DNA of 64,000 bases from Bradyrhizobium sp. WBAH42 (GCF_024585265.1 NZ_CP036533.1:8069001-8133000), one strand, 5' to 3'. Shown: positions 10,488-20,139, counted from the first letter of the stretch. Notes: generated by a model not told the origin, from the sequence alone. Numbers and translations: made by a program.

Positions 10488-10612
10488 CCCGCAAGGAAGG
10501 TCAAGGCGCTGCGCGACGCCATCGGCACCCAGCTCGATCCGCATTCCTGCTGGATGATCAACCGCTCGCTCGAGACGCTCAGCCTGCGGATGGAGAAAGC
10601 CGATGCGAATGA
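10488..10612 (+). pseudogene. Cys/Met PLP-dependent lyase fragment
   Basis: The frame encodes [20 protein letters not shown] followed by [16 protein letters not shown]. This is a conserved C-terminal segment of the cystathionine gamma-lyase / methionine gamma-lyase family (consensus roughly LRDxxGxxLDPxxxWLxxRSLxTLxLR). Only about 40 codons remain and the PLP lysine region is absent. Confidence 0.65.
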
Positions 10613-10719
10613 TTGCCGCCGACGATGTCGAACGAGAAAGTCGACCCGCGCCGATCGTGTGTGTGAGGAACACACGCCGTGGTAAAGGGTAAGAGCGAGG
10701 ACTGCGCAAACCAAGCGCC

Positions 10720-10887
10720 TCAGTTCGCGTGTGACGGATAGCTCGCAATCTTGCGAGTGAGCTGCCAAAGCTCGACCCTATTGGTGTCGGCTAACTGCTG
10801 TGCTCGCTGCTTAGCCGCTTCCTCATCAGCGCAAATCAGCCTTACGCAGTGCACTACATTCCCGTCGGGCTCGAACAAGTAGACCAT
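10720..10887 (-). CDS. Small hypothetical protein, 55 aa
   Basis: The ATG at 10887 is preceded by GAGGAG at a spacing of three bases. The product starts MVYLFEPDGNVVHCVRLICA and ends with an ELWQLTRKI segment. It resembles the many 55-80-residue Bradyrhizobium proteins with a pattern like 'YFLDxxGHI...A..L....CELWxxxRxV'. Function is unknown. It lies about 100 bp from the next gene on the same strand. Confidence 0.55.
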   Translation of the reverse strand: MVYLFEPDGNVVHCVRLICADEEAAKQRAQQLADTNRVELWQLTRKIASYPSHAN

Positions 10888-10987
10888 GAACTCCTCGATC
10901 GAAGGGCTTCCAGTCACGCGCCGGCCGTGACTTTGAAGGTTATTGCTTGGTCCGATGGCGCTGCGTGCATGCCTTTGGTGGAGGTAG

Positions 10988-11356
10988 TCATCGCTCATGC
11001 TTAGCTGATCGCGACAACCGGCCGGCGTATTGCCCAGTTGCAAAGTTCCTGCATGGACATCGCTCGGATCTTAATTCCCGCCGGTTGCGCTCGACGATAG
11101 CTAGAATCAATTCTTCGGTGGCGATCAGAGCCAGCTCCATTTTTTCCTTAACAATAGTCGACGTATCTCGACCGATACTGTCGAGATGGTTCAGGGCCAC
11201 CGCTTTGAAGCTATGGGCTAGGCGCTCCTCGGCATCGTCGCGTGCATAGTCTATAATAGTATCCAGGTGGGCGACGATTTGAGCCCGTTGCTCGGTCGGT
11301 TTTGGACCGTCAAGCAACGTTATCGCTCGAATAAATGCCTCTTCAATAGGGATCAT
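10988..11356 (-). CDS. Hypothetical helical protein, 122 aa
   Basis: The ATG at 11356 follows an AAGGAAA ribosome binding site. The sequence is evenly helical (MIPIEEAFIRAITLLDGPKP, later DAEERLAHSFKAVALNHLDS and MELALIATEELILAIVE) without membrane spans or known motifs. The last 25 residues are Cys/Arg-rich and may be read-through beyond the original end. Function is unknown. It may form a small unit with the 55-residue gene downstream. Confidence 0.5.
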   Translation of the reverse strand: MIPIEEAFIRAITLLDGPKPTEQRAQIVAHLDTIIDYARDDAEERLAHSFKAVALNHLDSIGRDTSTIVKEKMELALIATEELILAIVERNRRELRSERCPCRNFATGQYAGRLSRSAKHER

Positions 11357-12125
11357 ATCAGGTTTCCTTTGTTGCTGGATTGGAAGCCGCAGTAGCTCGC
11401 GCCGGTGCTGCAGATTAGCGAGGCTCGACGCGCAAAGGCAACTCCTCAGAAAAAGGAGTTGATGTTGCGTAATCTTGAGGGGCGACCATCATCGGCATGG
11501 ATCGATGTGCGGCGGGGGCGAGGCAATGCAGCGATCAACCGGGGTGGTGTCCTAATTAGGCACCTTCAAATCACACCAACGAATTGGCCCCGGGCGATGG
11601 TGCCCGAGGTCTTTCACCTAGATGAGACTGCAATTTCTGCACACTACATCGCCAAACTGCTCCGCATTCAGTTCAAGGTGGATGGCGCGCCGTATGGCGC
11701 TCGCCTTCACGAACAACGACTGGGAGCATTAGTTTAGTCAAGCCGGACACGAATTCGATAGCTTTGCGAGCATCCTCATCCCGCTGTCTCCGCGTTTCGT
11801 CATGTGGGACTTTCAATATTCTATGTCATCAAACAAACAAGCGGAAGGCAAGAAGACAAGCGAAGTTGTCGGCGGGCTCTTGTACTCCAGTTCGACATCT
11901 GCAGCCGAGCAGTCCGTCTAGCACCCATAAAGGGAAGATGGCATCGACTTTGCAAGCAGCACAAAACTGAGGTGCAAGGCGGCCTCCGACTTCACTATAA
12001 GACGACGGACGCGTAAGCCCGATGCGAGGCCGCACATTGCACTCTCTTCATGATGCGTCCACAATCAGATGCCTTGGTGAGATGAGTCAGCTGCATGTCC
12101 GATCTCAAGAGCGAGGAGGGGTGCG
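11357..12125. other. No confident gene
   Basis: Only short overlapping frames are seen. A plus-strand frame at 11405-11737 has a strange basic composition and no recognisable domain. Confidence 0.35.
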
Positions 12126-12445
12126 ATGCCCGACGTTGAAGGTATTGCGTTTGATGCGCCCCTCTACCATGGGAGCAAAGACCGTGGCAGCACGTTCCTG
12201 CGCTGGCGAGCCATAAACCTTATATTTAGCGTGGGCAGGTTCGCCATCTATTGCCGAACGGGTTAGTACCGTCAGCAAACCCAGGAATCGCCATTGTTGG
12301 CGTCGCGAGCTATCCCTCAAGCACAGTGGGGTCATACGTGGAGTGCTATTCAGGAATTCAAGTTAGTAAATCTGCCGGTCAGATTGGCTTTTACATTCCT
12401 TACATGTACGTGACAACGAATGGAGCTATCGCCCACAGTTGGTGA
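12126..12445 (+). pseudogene. Possible acetoacetate-decarboxylase-like remnant
   Basis: Two plus-strand frames are needed. The first begins at 12126 (MPDVEGIAFDAPLYHGSKDR) and stops near 12265. The second reads VASYPSSTVGSYVECYSGIQ and IGFYIPYMYVTTNGAIAHSW. That pattern (ASYPxSTxGxYxE...GxYxPYxYxxTxAAIAxG) resembles the core of acetoacetate decarboxylase family proteins. The catalytic lysine region and C-terminus are missing. This is a resemblance by eye only. Confidence 0.35.
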
Positions 12446-12519
12446 CGGCGGGAATCGGGAAGGCGGCATATCGTGGGGGTGCTTGACGCCTCCACTTCTC
12501 CACCAAGGAGCGATATGCC

Positions 12520-13016
12520 GTGTCCCGCGATAACGTCATTCAGCTGATTCAGTCAGGAATCTTCGACGATCAACTCACAGAAGTCCTGCGCAACGGGGCC
12601 CGTGCCCTGCTCGCGAAGGCGGTCGAGGCCGAGGTCGCAGACTTTCTCGGCCAGCATGCCGATTTGAAGGCCCAGGATGGCCACCAGCGCGTCGTCCGCC
12701 ACGGTCACCTGCCGGAGCGCGAGGTGATACCGGTATCGTCCGGTCGCCGTCCGCCAGCCGCGTGTACGCGATCGCGAGGCCGCCGCTGCCGATCCTGGCC
12801 GCATCCGGTTCTCGCCGTCGATCCTGCCGCCCTACATGCGCCGCTCGAAGTCGATCGAGACGCTGTTGCCAATCCTTTATCTGGAGGGGATTTCGACTGG
12901 CTGACTTCTCCGAGGCGCTGGCGGCGCTGCTTGGCAAGGATGACTGCCGGGTTGTCAGCATCCGCCATCGGCCGACTGAAGGACGGTTGGATCGACGAGC
13001 ACGCCGCGTGGCAGAA
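12520..13016 (+). pseudogene. IS256-family transposase N-terminal remnant
   Basis: A GTG-initiated frame encodes MSRDNVIQLIQSGIFDDQLT and EAEVADFLGQHADLK, the start of an IS256 mutator-type transposase. Frameshifts follow near 12720 and 12920; across them one can read ILPPYMRRSKSIETLLPILY, SEALAALLGKD and GLSASAIGRLKDGWIDEHAA. The reading stops exactly at the left end of the IS3 element at 13017. No continuation is seen to the right of that element, so the rest was deleted. Confidence 0.8.
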
Positions 13017-13080
13017 TGACCTTGCCCCCGGGGCTTAATCCAGTTTGAAGTTCGTTCTGGCCCACGACGAGGACCAGAGC

Positions 13081-13347
13081 ATGAAGCGTAGCCGCTTTAC
13101 GGAAGAGCAGATTATCGGGATCTTGAAGGAGCACGAGGTCGGGGTGTCGGTCGCCGATCTATGCCGCAAGCACGGCGTGAGCGACGCCAGCATCTACAAA
13201 TGGAAGGCCAAGTACGGCGGGATGGACGTCTCCGAGGCCAAGCGGCTGAGGACGCTGGAGGACGAGAACACGAAGCTGAAGCGGCTCCTGGCTGACGCCA
13301 TGCTGGACAATGCGGCGTTGAAGGACCTTTTGGGAAAGAAGTGGTGA
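13081..13347 (+). CDS. IS3-family transposase OrfA
   Basis: An 88-residue protein starts at the ATG at 13081 ([20 protein letters not shown]). It carries the helix-turn-helix [20 protein letters not shown] and a C-terminal leucine zipper ([16 protein letters not shown]...LLGKKW). OrfA supplies DNA binding and multimerisation. It overlaps OrfB by 7 bases, the usual IS3 layout in which a -1 ribosomal frameshift makes the OrfAB transposase. A partial copy at 55826-56149 on the other strand has one extra codon in the zipper (EEDENTK). Confidence 0.9.
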   Translation: MKRSRFTEEQIIGILKEHEVGVSVADLCRKHGVSDASIYKWKAKYGGMDVSEAKRLRTLEDENTKLKRLLADAMLDNAALKDLLGKKW

Positions 13348-14270
13348 CGCCCGCGGCCAAGCGGAAGGCTGTCGCGCATCTCGTGGATGCCCACGGGATG
13401 AGCGAACGGCGGGCGTGTAAAGCCATCGGCTGCTGCCGCATGACCATGAGATATCGGACGACCCGAGAGGATGATGCCGGCGTTCGCCAGCGCATGAAGG
13501 CGATCGCCCAGGAGCGCCGCCGCTTCGGCTATCGGCGCCTGCATGTTCTGCTCAGGCGGGAGGGCTTTGCGATCAACCACAAGAAGGTATTCCGGCTGTA
13601 CCGGGAAGAGAAGTTGGTGGTGCGCCGCCGTGGCGGCCGCAAGCGGGCGATCGGGACCCGGGCGCCGATGACGGTGCCGATGGCACCGAACGACCGCTGG
13701 TCACTGGACTTCGTCTCCGATCAGCTCACGGATGGCCGCCGCTTCCGCATCTTGACCGTGGTCGATGACTGTACCCGCGAGTGCTTGGCGCTGGTGGCCG
13801 ATACCTCGCTCTCCGGGGCCCGGGTGGCGCGGGAGTTGGATCGGCTGGTCATGGAGCGCGGCAAGCCAAAGATGGTGGTCAGCGACAACGGCACCGAACT
13901 TACCAGCAACGCCATCCTGACCTGGGCCGATCGGAGCCGCGTCGCCTGGCATTATATCGCTCCGGGCAAGCCCATGCAGCATGGCTTCATCGAAAGCTTC
14001 AACGGTCGGCTCCGGGATGAATTGCTGAACGAGACGCTGTTCACGTCGCTGGCTCAGACCCGCGTCGCGCTCGGATTCTGGCGCGCCGATTATAACTACA
14101 CACGACCGCACTCACAGCTCGGATGGAAGACACCCTCCGAGTTCGCCTTCACCTGCCACCCGCGCCGGGATCTGGCGCTGCGCTATGCCGATGGCTCCGC
14201 GCCAGCTCCCGTCGCTACCACCGCCCAACTGGGCAAATCCAATGGCTTGAGCGAACTCAGAACTGGATAA
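13341..14270 (+). CDS. IS3-family transposase OrfB (DDE integrase domain)
   Basis: A 309-residue protein holds an N-terminal HTH_21 region ([20 protein letters not shown]) and an rve integrase core. The expected DDE residues are present: D in [11 protein letters not shown] in [10 protein letters not shown] and E in [13 protein letters not shown]. The C-terminal [18 protein letters not shown] motif is also intact. Length and motifs match active IS407-type transposases. Expression is probably by frameshift from OrfA. It is the only undamaged transposase frame in the window. Confidence 0.9.
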   Translation: MVTPAAKRKAVAHLVDAHGMSERRACKAIGCCRMTMRYRTTREDDAGVRQRMKAIAQERRRFGYRRLHVLLRREGFAINHKKVFRLYREEKLVVRRRGGRKRAIGTRAPMTVPMAPNDRWSLDFVSDQLTDGRRFRILTVVDDCTRECLALVADTSLSGARVARELDRLVMERGKPKMVVSDNGTELTSNAILTWADRSRVAWHYIAPGKPMQHGFIESFNGRLRDELLNETLFTSLAQTRVALGFWRADYNYTRPHSQLGWKTPSEFAFTCHPRRDLALRYADGSAPAPVATTAQLGKSNGLSELRTG

Positions 14271-14288
14271 AATCTGGGGGCAAGGTCA

Positions 14289-14648
14289 ATTGGCTGCCGT
14301 TTCCACGACACTTGATGAACGTATCGCAGGTAACCTCGCCCAGGCGTTCGCGCTGGCTCAAAGCGCCCGATCGCGCCGCCACGTTCGTTCGGTTAGTGCT
14401 TCCCGCTGACTACCGCTCGGTTGAGCATCTCAAAAAGTGGAAGCCTCCACAGTGGGATGATGCCGTCTTCGCTCCACCCTACATGGCGTCTACGCTAGCT
14501 CTAGCCTCTCAAAGAGATGGAGAATGAAGATGTTGCGCATCCTACTCAATTCCTAGCTTCGAATCTATTTCTGGTTCTTACTTCGTGGGCTGCTCTCGCA
14601 GGTGGTCCTGTGTCTTGAACGTGATTGGAAGGCGGTAAAGCGCTCCTT
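14289..14648. other. No recognisable gene
   Basis: Between the IS3 right end and the structured leader there is a short plus-strand frame ending at 14527 (VRLVLPADYRSVEHLKKWKP region), which I cannot assign. Confidence 0.35.
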
Positions 14649-14649
14649 G

Positions 14650-14940
14650 AGGCAAGCCGCCTAAGGGGCTCCGCCCCTCGCGCGTCAGGGTAAAGCGCCG
14701 GCCAAAACCGGCGCCGCCCCGAGCGGTCTCCCCGGTCTTCCGCGCTATTTTCTGATCACTCACTCTCCTGAACGCCTGGCATGCGCCCGTGCAGACCCGC
14801 TCTTGCGAGCGGCCCTTCGTGCGGGTGATCCCCCTCCGCTCGGTTCGCCCTGGCACTTGCTACCCCCGGTCTAGCCGACGGGCAGGGGCGCAGGCGCGGA
14901 GTGCGCCTTGCACCCATGAAAGCCGAAAAGGGAGATTGAT
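14650..14940 (+). ncRNA. Structured 5' leader, copy A (before ParB-like gene)
   Basis: This leader shares long blocks with 28680-28950, among them TCCCCGGTCTTCCGCGC, CGTGCAGAC, a GGGTGA..CCCCCTCCGC block and TTGCTACCCC..GGTCT..CCGACGGGCAGGG. Three hairpins lie in the same order: AGGGGC/GCCCCT (14664-14678), GCGCCGG/CCGGCGC (14695-14714) and CCGCTC/GAGCGG (14797-14812). In the other copy the paired bases differ but still pair, which points to selection on RNA structure. It ends just before the gene's start codon, so it probably acts on expression of the downstream gene. I cannot say what it senses. Confidence 0.7.
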
Positions 14941-14941
14941 C

Positions 14942-16951
14942 ATGTCGGCCAAGCACGTTGAAACCATCCTGAGAGCGGGACGGAAATTTTCGCTCCACTC
15001 AACAAACTCAAAAAGTCGCCGAAGAACGCGCGCAAGATGCCGCACAGTGAAGCAGCGATTGAGGCCTATGCGGCTAGCATCGCCGCCAAGGGTATCTTGC
15101 AAAATCTGGTGGTTGAGCCCGAGTTGAACGGAGAAGGAGCGCCCACGGGGTTCTATTTCGTGACCATCGGCGAGGGCAGGCGGCTTGCCCAGCTTCTGCG
15201 AGTGAAGCGGAAGGAGATTAAGAAGACCGAACCCATCCGCTGCATCGTCGATACCGCGAACGATCCGCACGAAATCAGCCTGGACGAAAACGTCACTCGC
15301 GAAAACATGCATCCCGCCGATCAGTTCGAAGCCTTCAAGAAGCTGGCGGAAGAGCGGGGCTTCGGCGCAGAGGAAATTGCCGCCCGTTTCGGCGTGACGC
15401 CGCATGTTGTGCGTCAACGCCTGCGGATCGGCGCGGTCTCCCCGAAACTGATGCAGGTCTATCGCGATGGCGATCTGACCCTTGAACAGTTGATGGCCTT
15501 CGCCATCACCGACGATCATGCCCGGCAGGAAGGCGTCTACGAGCGGCTGTCTTATAACCGCGACGCCAGCACCATCCGCCGCATGCTCACCGAAACCCAC
15601 GTCGCCGCAATCGATCGCCGCGCGCGCTTTGTCGGGATGGAGGCCTACACGGAAGCAGGCGGCTCGATCCTTCGCGACCTCTTCACCGAAGATCGCGGCG
15701 GGTATCTGGAAGACGTAGCGCTGCTCGATTTGCTGGTGACTGCAAAGCTCGGCCGTGAGGCCGATGCCGTGCGGGCAGCCGAGGGCTGGAAATGGACGGA
15801 GGTCCAGCTTGATTTCCCGCATGCGCACGGCATGCGGCCGACCTACCCGCATCAGGTTGAGCTTTCGGCGGAAGATCAGGCCGCTCTTACAACGGTGCAG
15901 ACGGCATTCGACCGGTTGACGGAAGAGCATCAGGGGGCCGAAGAACTTGCTGACGACGTGGATGCGCGGTTCGGCGAACTTGAGGCCGAAATCGAGCGGC
16001 TGGAAGCGAAGCGGCAGGCCTACGATCCTGATGACATCGCGCGTGGTGGCGCGTTCGTGATCCTCAATCACGACGGGACCATTCGGATCGAGCGCGGGTT
16101 CATCCGCCCGGCAGACGAGAAGCCCCAGGCCGACACCGAGGAGGGGATCGACGCGCAGACGCCGAACGAGGGCGGCGAGACAGATGGCCCAACGTCGCAG
16201 GGCGATGATGGAGAAGAAGTCGTTGCCGAGAAAGAGGACGACGACCGACCGCTATCTGACGTTCTCGTTCGGGACCTCACCGCACATCGCACCTTGGGAC
16301 TGCGTCAATTTGAGCGAACAACCCGCAACTGCCATCGTGGCGGTGACGCATGCGCTCGCCGCCCAAATTTTCTATCTCGGTGCGGATGCGCATGTGGTCG
16401 GCATCCAGCCGATCAAGACAGATTTGGCTGGGCACGCGGACGGCATCGAGGATACACCGACCGGCATGGCTTGGGCGGATCGCCATGCCAATTGGGCAAG
16501 GCAAATGCCCCGGGACGTCATCAGCCTTTGGACCTTCGTGGCGGAACTCGACCACGATAGCCGCATGGCCTTGTTTGCGCATTGCACGGCATTGACCGTC
16601 AACGCGCTCAGATTGCCGTGGGAGCGGCGACCGCAGGCATTGGCAACGGCCGATCGGCTGGCGGAAGCTGTGTCTCTCGACATGACCGGATACTGGCGGC
16701 CGACGGTGCGCAGCTATCTGGGTCGCGTCACCAAAGCGCGCATTCTGGAGGCGGTTTGCGAAGGCGTGAGCGGCGAGGCGGCCGAACGTATGGTGGATAT
16801 GAAGAAGGTCGAGATGGCGGAAGCCGCCGCACAATTGCTGGCAGGGACCGGTTGGCTGCCCTCCCTGCTAAGAACGGCCGAGCCAGAGACTCGGTCGGCT
16901 TCGCCAAATGGGCCGCAAGGTGGTGAAGCATATTCGGAGGCGGCGGAGTGA
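14942..16951 (+). pseudogene. ParB/Spo0J-like plasmid or ICE protein, frameshifted
   Basis: The ATG at 14942 starts SAKHVETIL but shifts frame near 14985. The sense then runs in one frame from 15037 (MPHSEAAIEAYAASIAAKGI) to about 16300. It carries the ParB nuclease-like motifs IGEGRRLAQLL and ENVTRENMHPADQFEAF and a KorB/ParB helix-turn-helix (AAEEIAARFGVTPHVVRQR style). It moves frame again near 16310 and ends at 16951 (FYLGADAHVVGIQPIKTDLA, PSLLR). Total length would be about 670 residues, the size of the large ParB-like proteins of alphaproteobacterial plasmids and ICEs. An N-terminally shortened product from 15037 is conceivable but would still lack the native C-terminus. Confidence 0.85.
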
Positions 16952-17039
16952 CACCAGAGGAGGGGCTGCGCGAGCGGTCCCGGCCAGTTCAAGAAAGTTT
17001 CGGCCGCACGCCGATCAGGCGCGCGGCCGTTTCGGCTTT

Positions 17040-17294
17040 AGGCGAAGCAACAACCGTTTCAAGAGAGGAAATCCGCGTCGTCAATGAGACCATGAAGGTG
17101 ACCAGCGAGTTCACGCCCGGCGTGGAACCAAACGCCGGCACGACGGCAACTTCACCGGCGCGATGGGCAATCCTACGCTCGGCGGCCCCGGCGTTCGCGG
17201 CGCTGATGCGCATACACTCAACGAACACATCGAGGTCGACTGCCTCGCCGACCGCGGCCGCCTCATGGCTGCGCTGCTGGCGATGCTGGACTGA
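17040..17294 (+). pseudogene. M20 metallopeptidase C-terminal remnant
   Basis: The frame ending at the TGA 17292-17294 reads HDGNFTGAMGNPTLGGPGVR, then GADAHTLNEHIEVDCLADRG and RLMAALLAML. This is the C-terminal dimer/catalytic end of M20 glutamate-carboxypeptidase-type enzymes, where the His in AHT binds zinc. The rest of the gene is not recognisable upstream and the frame is broken near 17145. It is a third M20-type gene in this neighbourhood, and it sits just before the glycine riboswitch. Confidence 0.65.
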
Positions 17295-17389
17295 CATCGA
17301 TTTGCACTGCACAACACGATGGCATTGCCGGATCGAATTTTAGGCTTGTCCAATTTTGAGGCTTCGCCTACGGTCCGGCCGTCCAAGGC

Positions 17390-17620
17390 GACGATGCGGG
17401 AGAGATCGAAGCAATTGCATTCGTGCAGTTGGCTTCGGCGCCGACGGAGCAACCGCCCCGGAAACTCTCAGGCAAAAGGACCGTATCGTCAGGACGATCT
17501 GGAGAGAGACGGACATGGCCGCTGATCAAGGGCCGTGACGTCCACCGAAGGGGATAGTTCGCTTGCGGGCCCAGGCCCGATGCGGATCAAGCTCTCAGGT
17601 ACCGTGACAGATGGGGCGCT
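17390..17620 (+). promoter_or_regulatory. Tandem glycine riboswitch
   Basis: Two aptamers stand in series. The first (about 17392-17492) has GCGGGAGAG, GCCGACGGAGCAA, CCCCGGAAACTCTCAGG and CAAAAGGACCG. The second (about 17497-17618) has CTGGAGAGAGAC, CACCGAAGGGG, AAGCTCTCAGGTACCGTGAC and AGATGGGG. These are the conserved boxes of the glycine riboswitch family (gcvT motif). A GCCGG/CCGGC hairpin at about 17626-17642 follows and may be the expression platform. The RNA lies 60 bases before dadA, so that gene is likely glycine-responsive, probably switched on as in other tandem forms. Confidence 0.92.
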
Positions 17621-17680
17621 GAAGCAGCCGGTTTCACCGGCGGTTCGGCGACTCTAACCCACGGGAGCCTGAAGACCATT

Positions 17681-18982
17681 ATGCCTCACATTGCGATCAT
17701 TGGCGCCGGCATCACCGGCGTGACGACGGCCTATGCCCTGCTCGAACGTGGCTACCGGGTGACTGTACTCGACAGGCATCGCTACGCCGCGATGGAAACC
17801 TCGTTCGCCAATGGCGGACAGCTCTCCGCCAGCAACGCGGAAGTCTGGAACAGCGCCGCGACCATCCTCAAGGGGTTGCGCTGGATGCTTCGAAGCGACG
17901 CGCCGCTCCTGATGAATCCGAAGCCGAGCTGGCACAAATATTCCTGGATCGGCGAATTCGTCGGCAACATCGGCCGCTATCGCGCCAACACCATCGAGAC
18001 CACGCGGCTCGCCATCGAGGCGCGCAAGCATCTGTTCTCGATCGCCGAGCGCGAGAAAATCGCCTTCGATCTCGAACGCCGCGGCATCCTGCATGTCTAT
18101 CACGACAAGGCGGGTTTCGAAACGGGCCTGCGGGTCAACACGCTGCTGCAACAAGGCGGGCTCGACCGCCGGCCGGTGACGACGGACGAAATCCGCAGCC
18201 TCGAGCCTGCGCTGCAGACGGCCTGCTATGGCGGCTTCTTCACGCCATCGGATGCGACCGGCGATATCCACAAGTTCACCCGCGGGCTCGCCGACGCCTG
18301 CATCCGCCGCGGCGCGGCCTTCATCCACGAAGCCGATGTCGATGCGATCTCGCGCGGCGATGACGGCTTCCGCATCGGCTGGAGAGAAGCCGCTTCGCCC
18401 GATGCTGACATCGCGAGGCGGCACGAGTTACAGGCGAATGGAATCGTGATTTGCGCCGGCGTGGCGAGCCGCCACTTCGCCGGCATGCTCAACGATCGCG
18501 TCAACGTCTATCCGGTAAAGGGCTATTCGATCACCGTGCAGCTCGATGCCCCGCAAGGCCGGGACGCTGCACCGACCGTCAGCCTGCTCGATGAAGCTGC
18601 GAAGATCGTTACCAGCCGGCTCGGCGCCGACCGCTTCCGCGTCGCGGGCACCGCCGAGTTCAACGGCTTCAACCGCGATATTCGCGCCGACCGGATCCAG
18701 CCGCTGGTCGACTGGGTGCGGCAGCATTTCCCCGGCATCGATACCTCAAAGGTCGTGCCATGGGCGGGCTTGCGTCCGATGATGCCGAACATGATGCCGG
18801 TGGTGCGTGCCGGCCGGATCCCCGGCGTGTTCTACAATACGGGCCATGGTCATCTCGGCTGGACCCTGTCTGCCGCGACCGCACAGATGGTGGCAGGAGC
18901 GGTCGATGACTGGCGCGACCCCGACGCGCCTTCAATGGTCCCGTCCGGCACCGGGCGCACGGCGATCTCGGCGTCTTGCTGA
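17681..18982 (+). CDS. dadA: D-amino acid dehydrogenase (DadA-like FAD oxidoreductase)
   Basis: A 433-residue DAO-fold flavoprotein. The N-terminal dinucleotide-binding motif is AIIGAGITGVTTAYALLERG (residues 5-24), followed by VLDRHRYAAMETSFANGGQL, the DadA hallmark. The C-terminal FAD contact is YNTGHGHLGWTLS. Length fits DadA (about 415-435). The family oxidises D-amino acids, or glycine in some members, to 2-oxo acids plus ammonia at the inner face of the membrane, passing electrons to the respiratory chain. The glycine riboswitch upstream suggests that glycine, or an amino acid metabolised with it, is the signal or substrate. The last 15 residues are less typical but the frame is intact. 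Confidence 0.85.
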   Translation: MPHIAIIGAGITGVTTAYALLERGYRVTVLDRHRYAAMETSFANGGQLSASNAEVWNSAATILKGLRWMLRSDAPLLMNPKPSWHKYSWIGEFVGNIGRYRANTIETTRLAIEARKHLFSIAEREKIAFDLERRGILHVYHDKAGFETGLRVNTLLQQGGLDRRPVTTDEIRSLEPALQTACYGGFFTPSDATGDIHKFTRGLADACIRRGAAFIHEADVDAISRGDDGFRIGWREAASPDADIARRHELQANGIVICAGVASRHFAGMLNDRVNVYPVKGYSITVQLDAPQGRDAAPTVSLLDEAAKIVTSRLGADRFRVAGTAEFNGFNRDIRADRIQPLVDWVRQHFPGIDTSKVVPWAGLRPMMPNMMPVVRAGRIPGVFYNTGHGHLGWTLSAATAQMVAGAVDDWRDPDAPSMVPSGTGRTAISASC

Positions 18983-19223
18983 TCTCAAACACGCCAAGGC
19001 TCGAGATGATCGGTCTGACCCTTGATCTCGCCCGTTGCGATCGACGTGCGCGGGGTACCAGTGCTTCGCAGACAAGAAATGGTTGTGTCGCGCCGCTCCA
19101 AGTATTGCTGTCTCAAACGGAGCCGGTTGCAGGTAAGCCCGCTCCGCCTGTGCTCAATGAGTGCAGTCCGCTAAAAGACGGGATTGAAGATCAGTTTGCA
19201 CTGTTTGGCATGTTGATGCGTAC

Positions 19224-20051
19224 TCAGGCCACCGCTCTCTTAAGCATCCCGGGCGTAAATCCGTGAGCGGCGCGAAATATTCTGGAGAGATGGCTTTGAT
19301 CCGCGAAGCCGGCTCCGACGGCCGCATCGGCCAGACTTGCTCCAGCCTCAATCAAGGCGTTTGCGCGCCGAAGTCGGCGATCACGAATGAAAGCGGCTGG
19401 GGTAAGGCCAGCCACCTTCTTGAAGTCGCGAATGACCTGAAAACGAGTAACACCGGCAGCCGCCGCAAGTTGTTGCAGATCAATACTGAAACACAATCTT
19501 TTTTCGACTAACTCTTGGTAGACAGCCATTCGACGCCGGGCATTTGAATGCTCGACGAATTCCGGAGGGCTTTGCGGATGCGTATGCCGCAAGATGAGAT
19601 GGCGCAAGGAGACCAGCATCGCCGTCTCGGCCGCCAGTATGTCATCGCTCCGCGACAACCGATGAGCCAGTGCCATCGCATCCCTCAGTTGCGGATCGTC
19701 TATCGCCGACTGCCGAAATATAGGAGATTCGCTGCGGCCGAGCTCCACCGCGACGTGTGTCAGGAACTCTACTTGAGGATAGAAGGTGCGATAGGACCAG
19801 CCATCGGGGCATCCAGACTCCCCATCGTGCCATTCCTCGGGGTTGACCACGAGCAGTGTACCCGTTGGTGCAACGACGGTTTCTCGACCAATTTTGACGC
19901 GTTCAGCGCCTGCGGTGATTAGCGCAATGACGTAGTTTGGATGAGTATGGCGGTCATACCGGTGCTTCGTGAACTTTGCCTTCAAGAGACCCAGGTCACG
20001 GAAGCGCGGGTGGCGCCAGAACTCTTGCTCTTCTTGCAAGTCCTTGCTCAT
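19224..20051 (-). CDS. AraC-family transcriptional regulator
   Basis: I choose the ATG at 20051 (MSKDLQEEQEFWRHPRFRDL), which matches where homologous proteins usually begin; the frame stays open to a TTG at 20135. Residues about 20-110 form an AraC-ligand cupin (HRYDRHTHPNYVIALITAGA, LLVVNPEEWHDGE). The C-terminal 90 residues hold two helix-turn-helices: LQQLAAAAGVTRFQVIRDFK and LADAAVGAGFADQSHLSRIF. The gene is transcribed divergently from the M20 amidohydrolase at 20140, 88 bp away, so it may control the amidohydrolase/alpha-oxoamine synthase pair. Effector unknown. Confidence 0.85.
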   Translation of the reverse strand: MSKDLQEEQEFWRHPRFRDLGLLKAKFTKHRYDRHTHPNYVIALITAGAERVKIGRETVVAPTGTLLVVNPEEWHDGESGCPDGWSYRTFYPQVEFLTHVAVELGRSESPIFRQSAIDDPQLRDAMALAHRLSRSDDILAAETAMLVSLRHLILRHTHPQSPPEFVEHSNARRRMAVYQELVEKRLCFSIDLQQLAAAAGVTRFQVIRDFKKVAGLTPAAFIRDRRLRRANALIEAGASLADAAVGAGFADQSHLSRIFRAAHGFTPGMLKRAVA

Positions 20052-20139
20052 CGGCTGGTCAATCTCGTTCAAGACTCCTGCGGCGCGAAGCCATCTCATT
20101 CCTTGAGATTTGAGATGATCGCACACCAGGAGCAAGCCA

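Larger units (their letters stand above)
13017..14288 (+). mobile_element. Complete IS3-family (IS407-group-like) element
   Basis: The element is 1272 bp and bounded by imperfect terminal inverted repeats starting TGACCTTGCCCCC. The left end is 13017 onward; the right end reads the same on the complement from 14288. Its TG...CA termini, two overlapping frames and size fit the IS407 subgroup. Both frames are intact. I see no clean 4-bp target duplication (AGAA on the left, ATTG on the right), consistent with a later adjacent deletion. Related scraps lie at 3090-3990 and 55826-56149, and a more distant relative at 59289-60409. Confidence 0.85.

Noticed and set aside
14860..16071. A 403-codon minus-strand open frame with a protein-like look.
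   Set aside because: It mirrors the ParB-like coding frame exactly and has no recognisable domain; antisense shadow.
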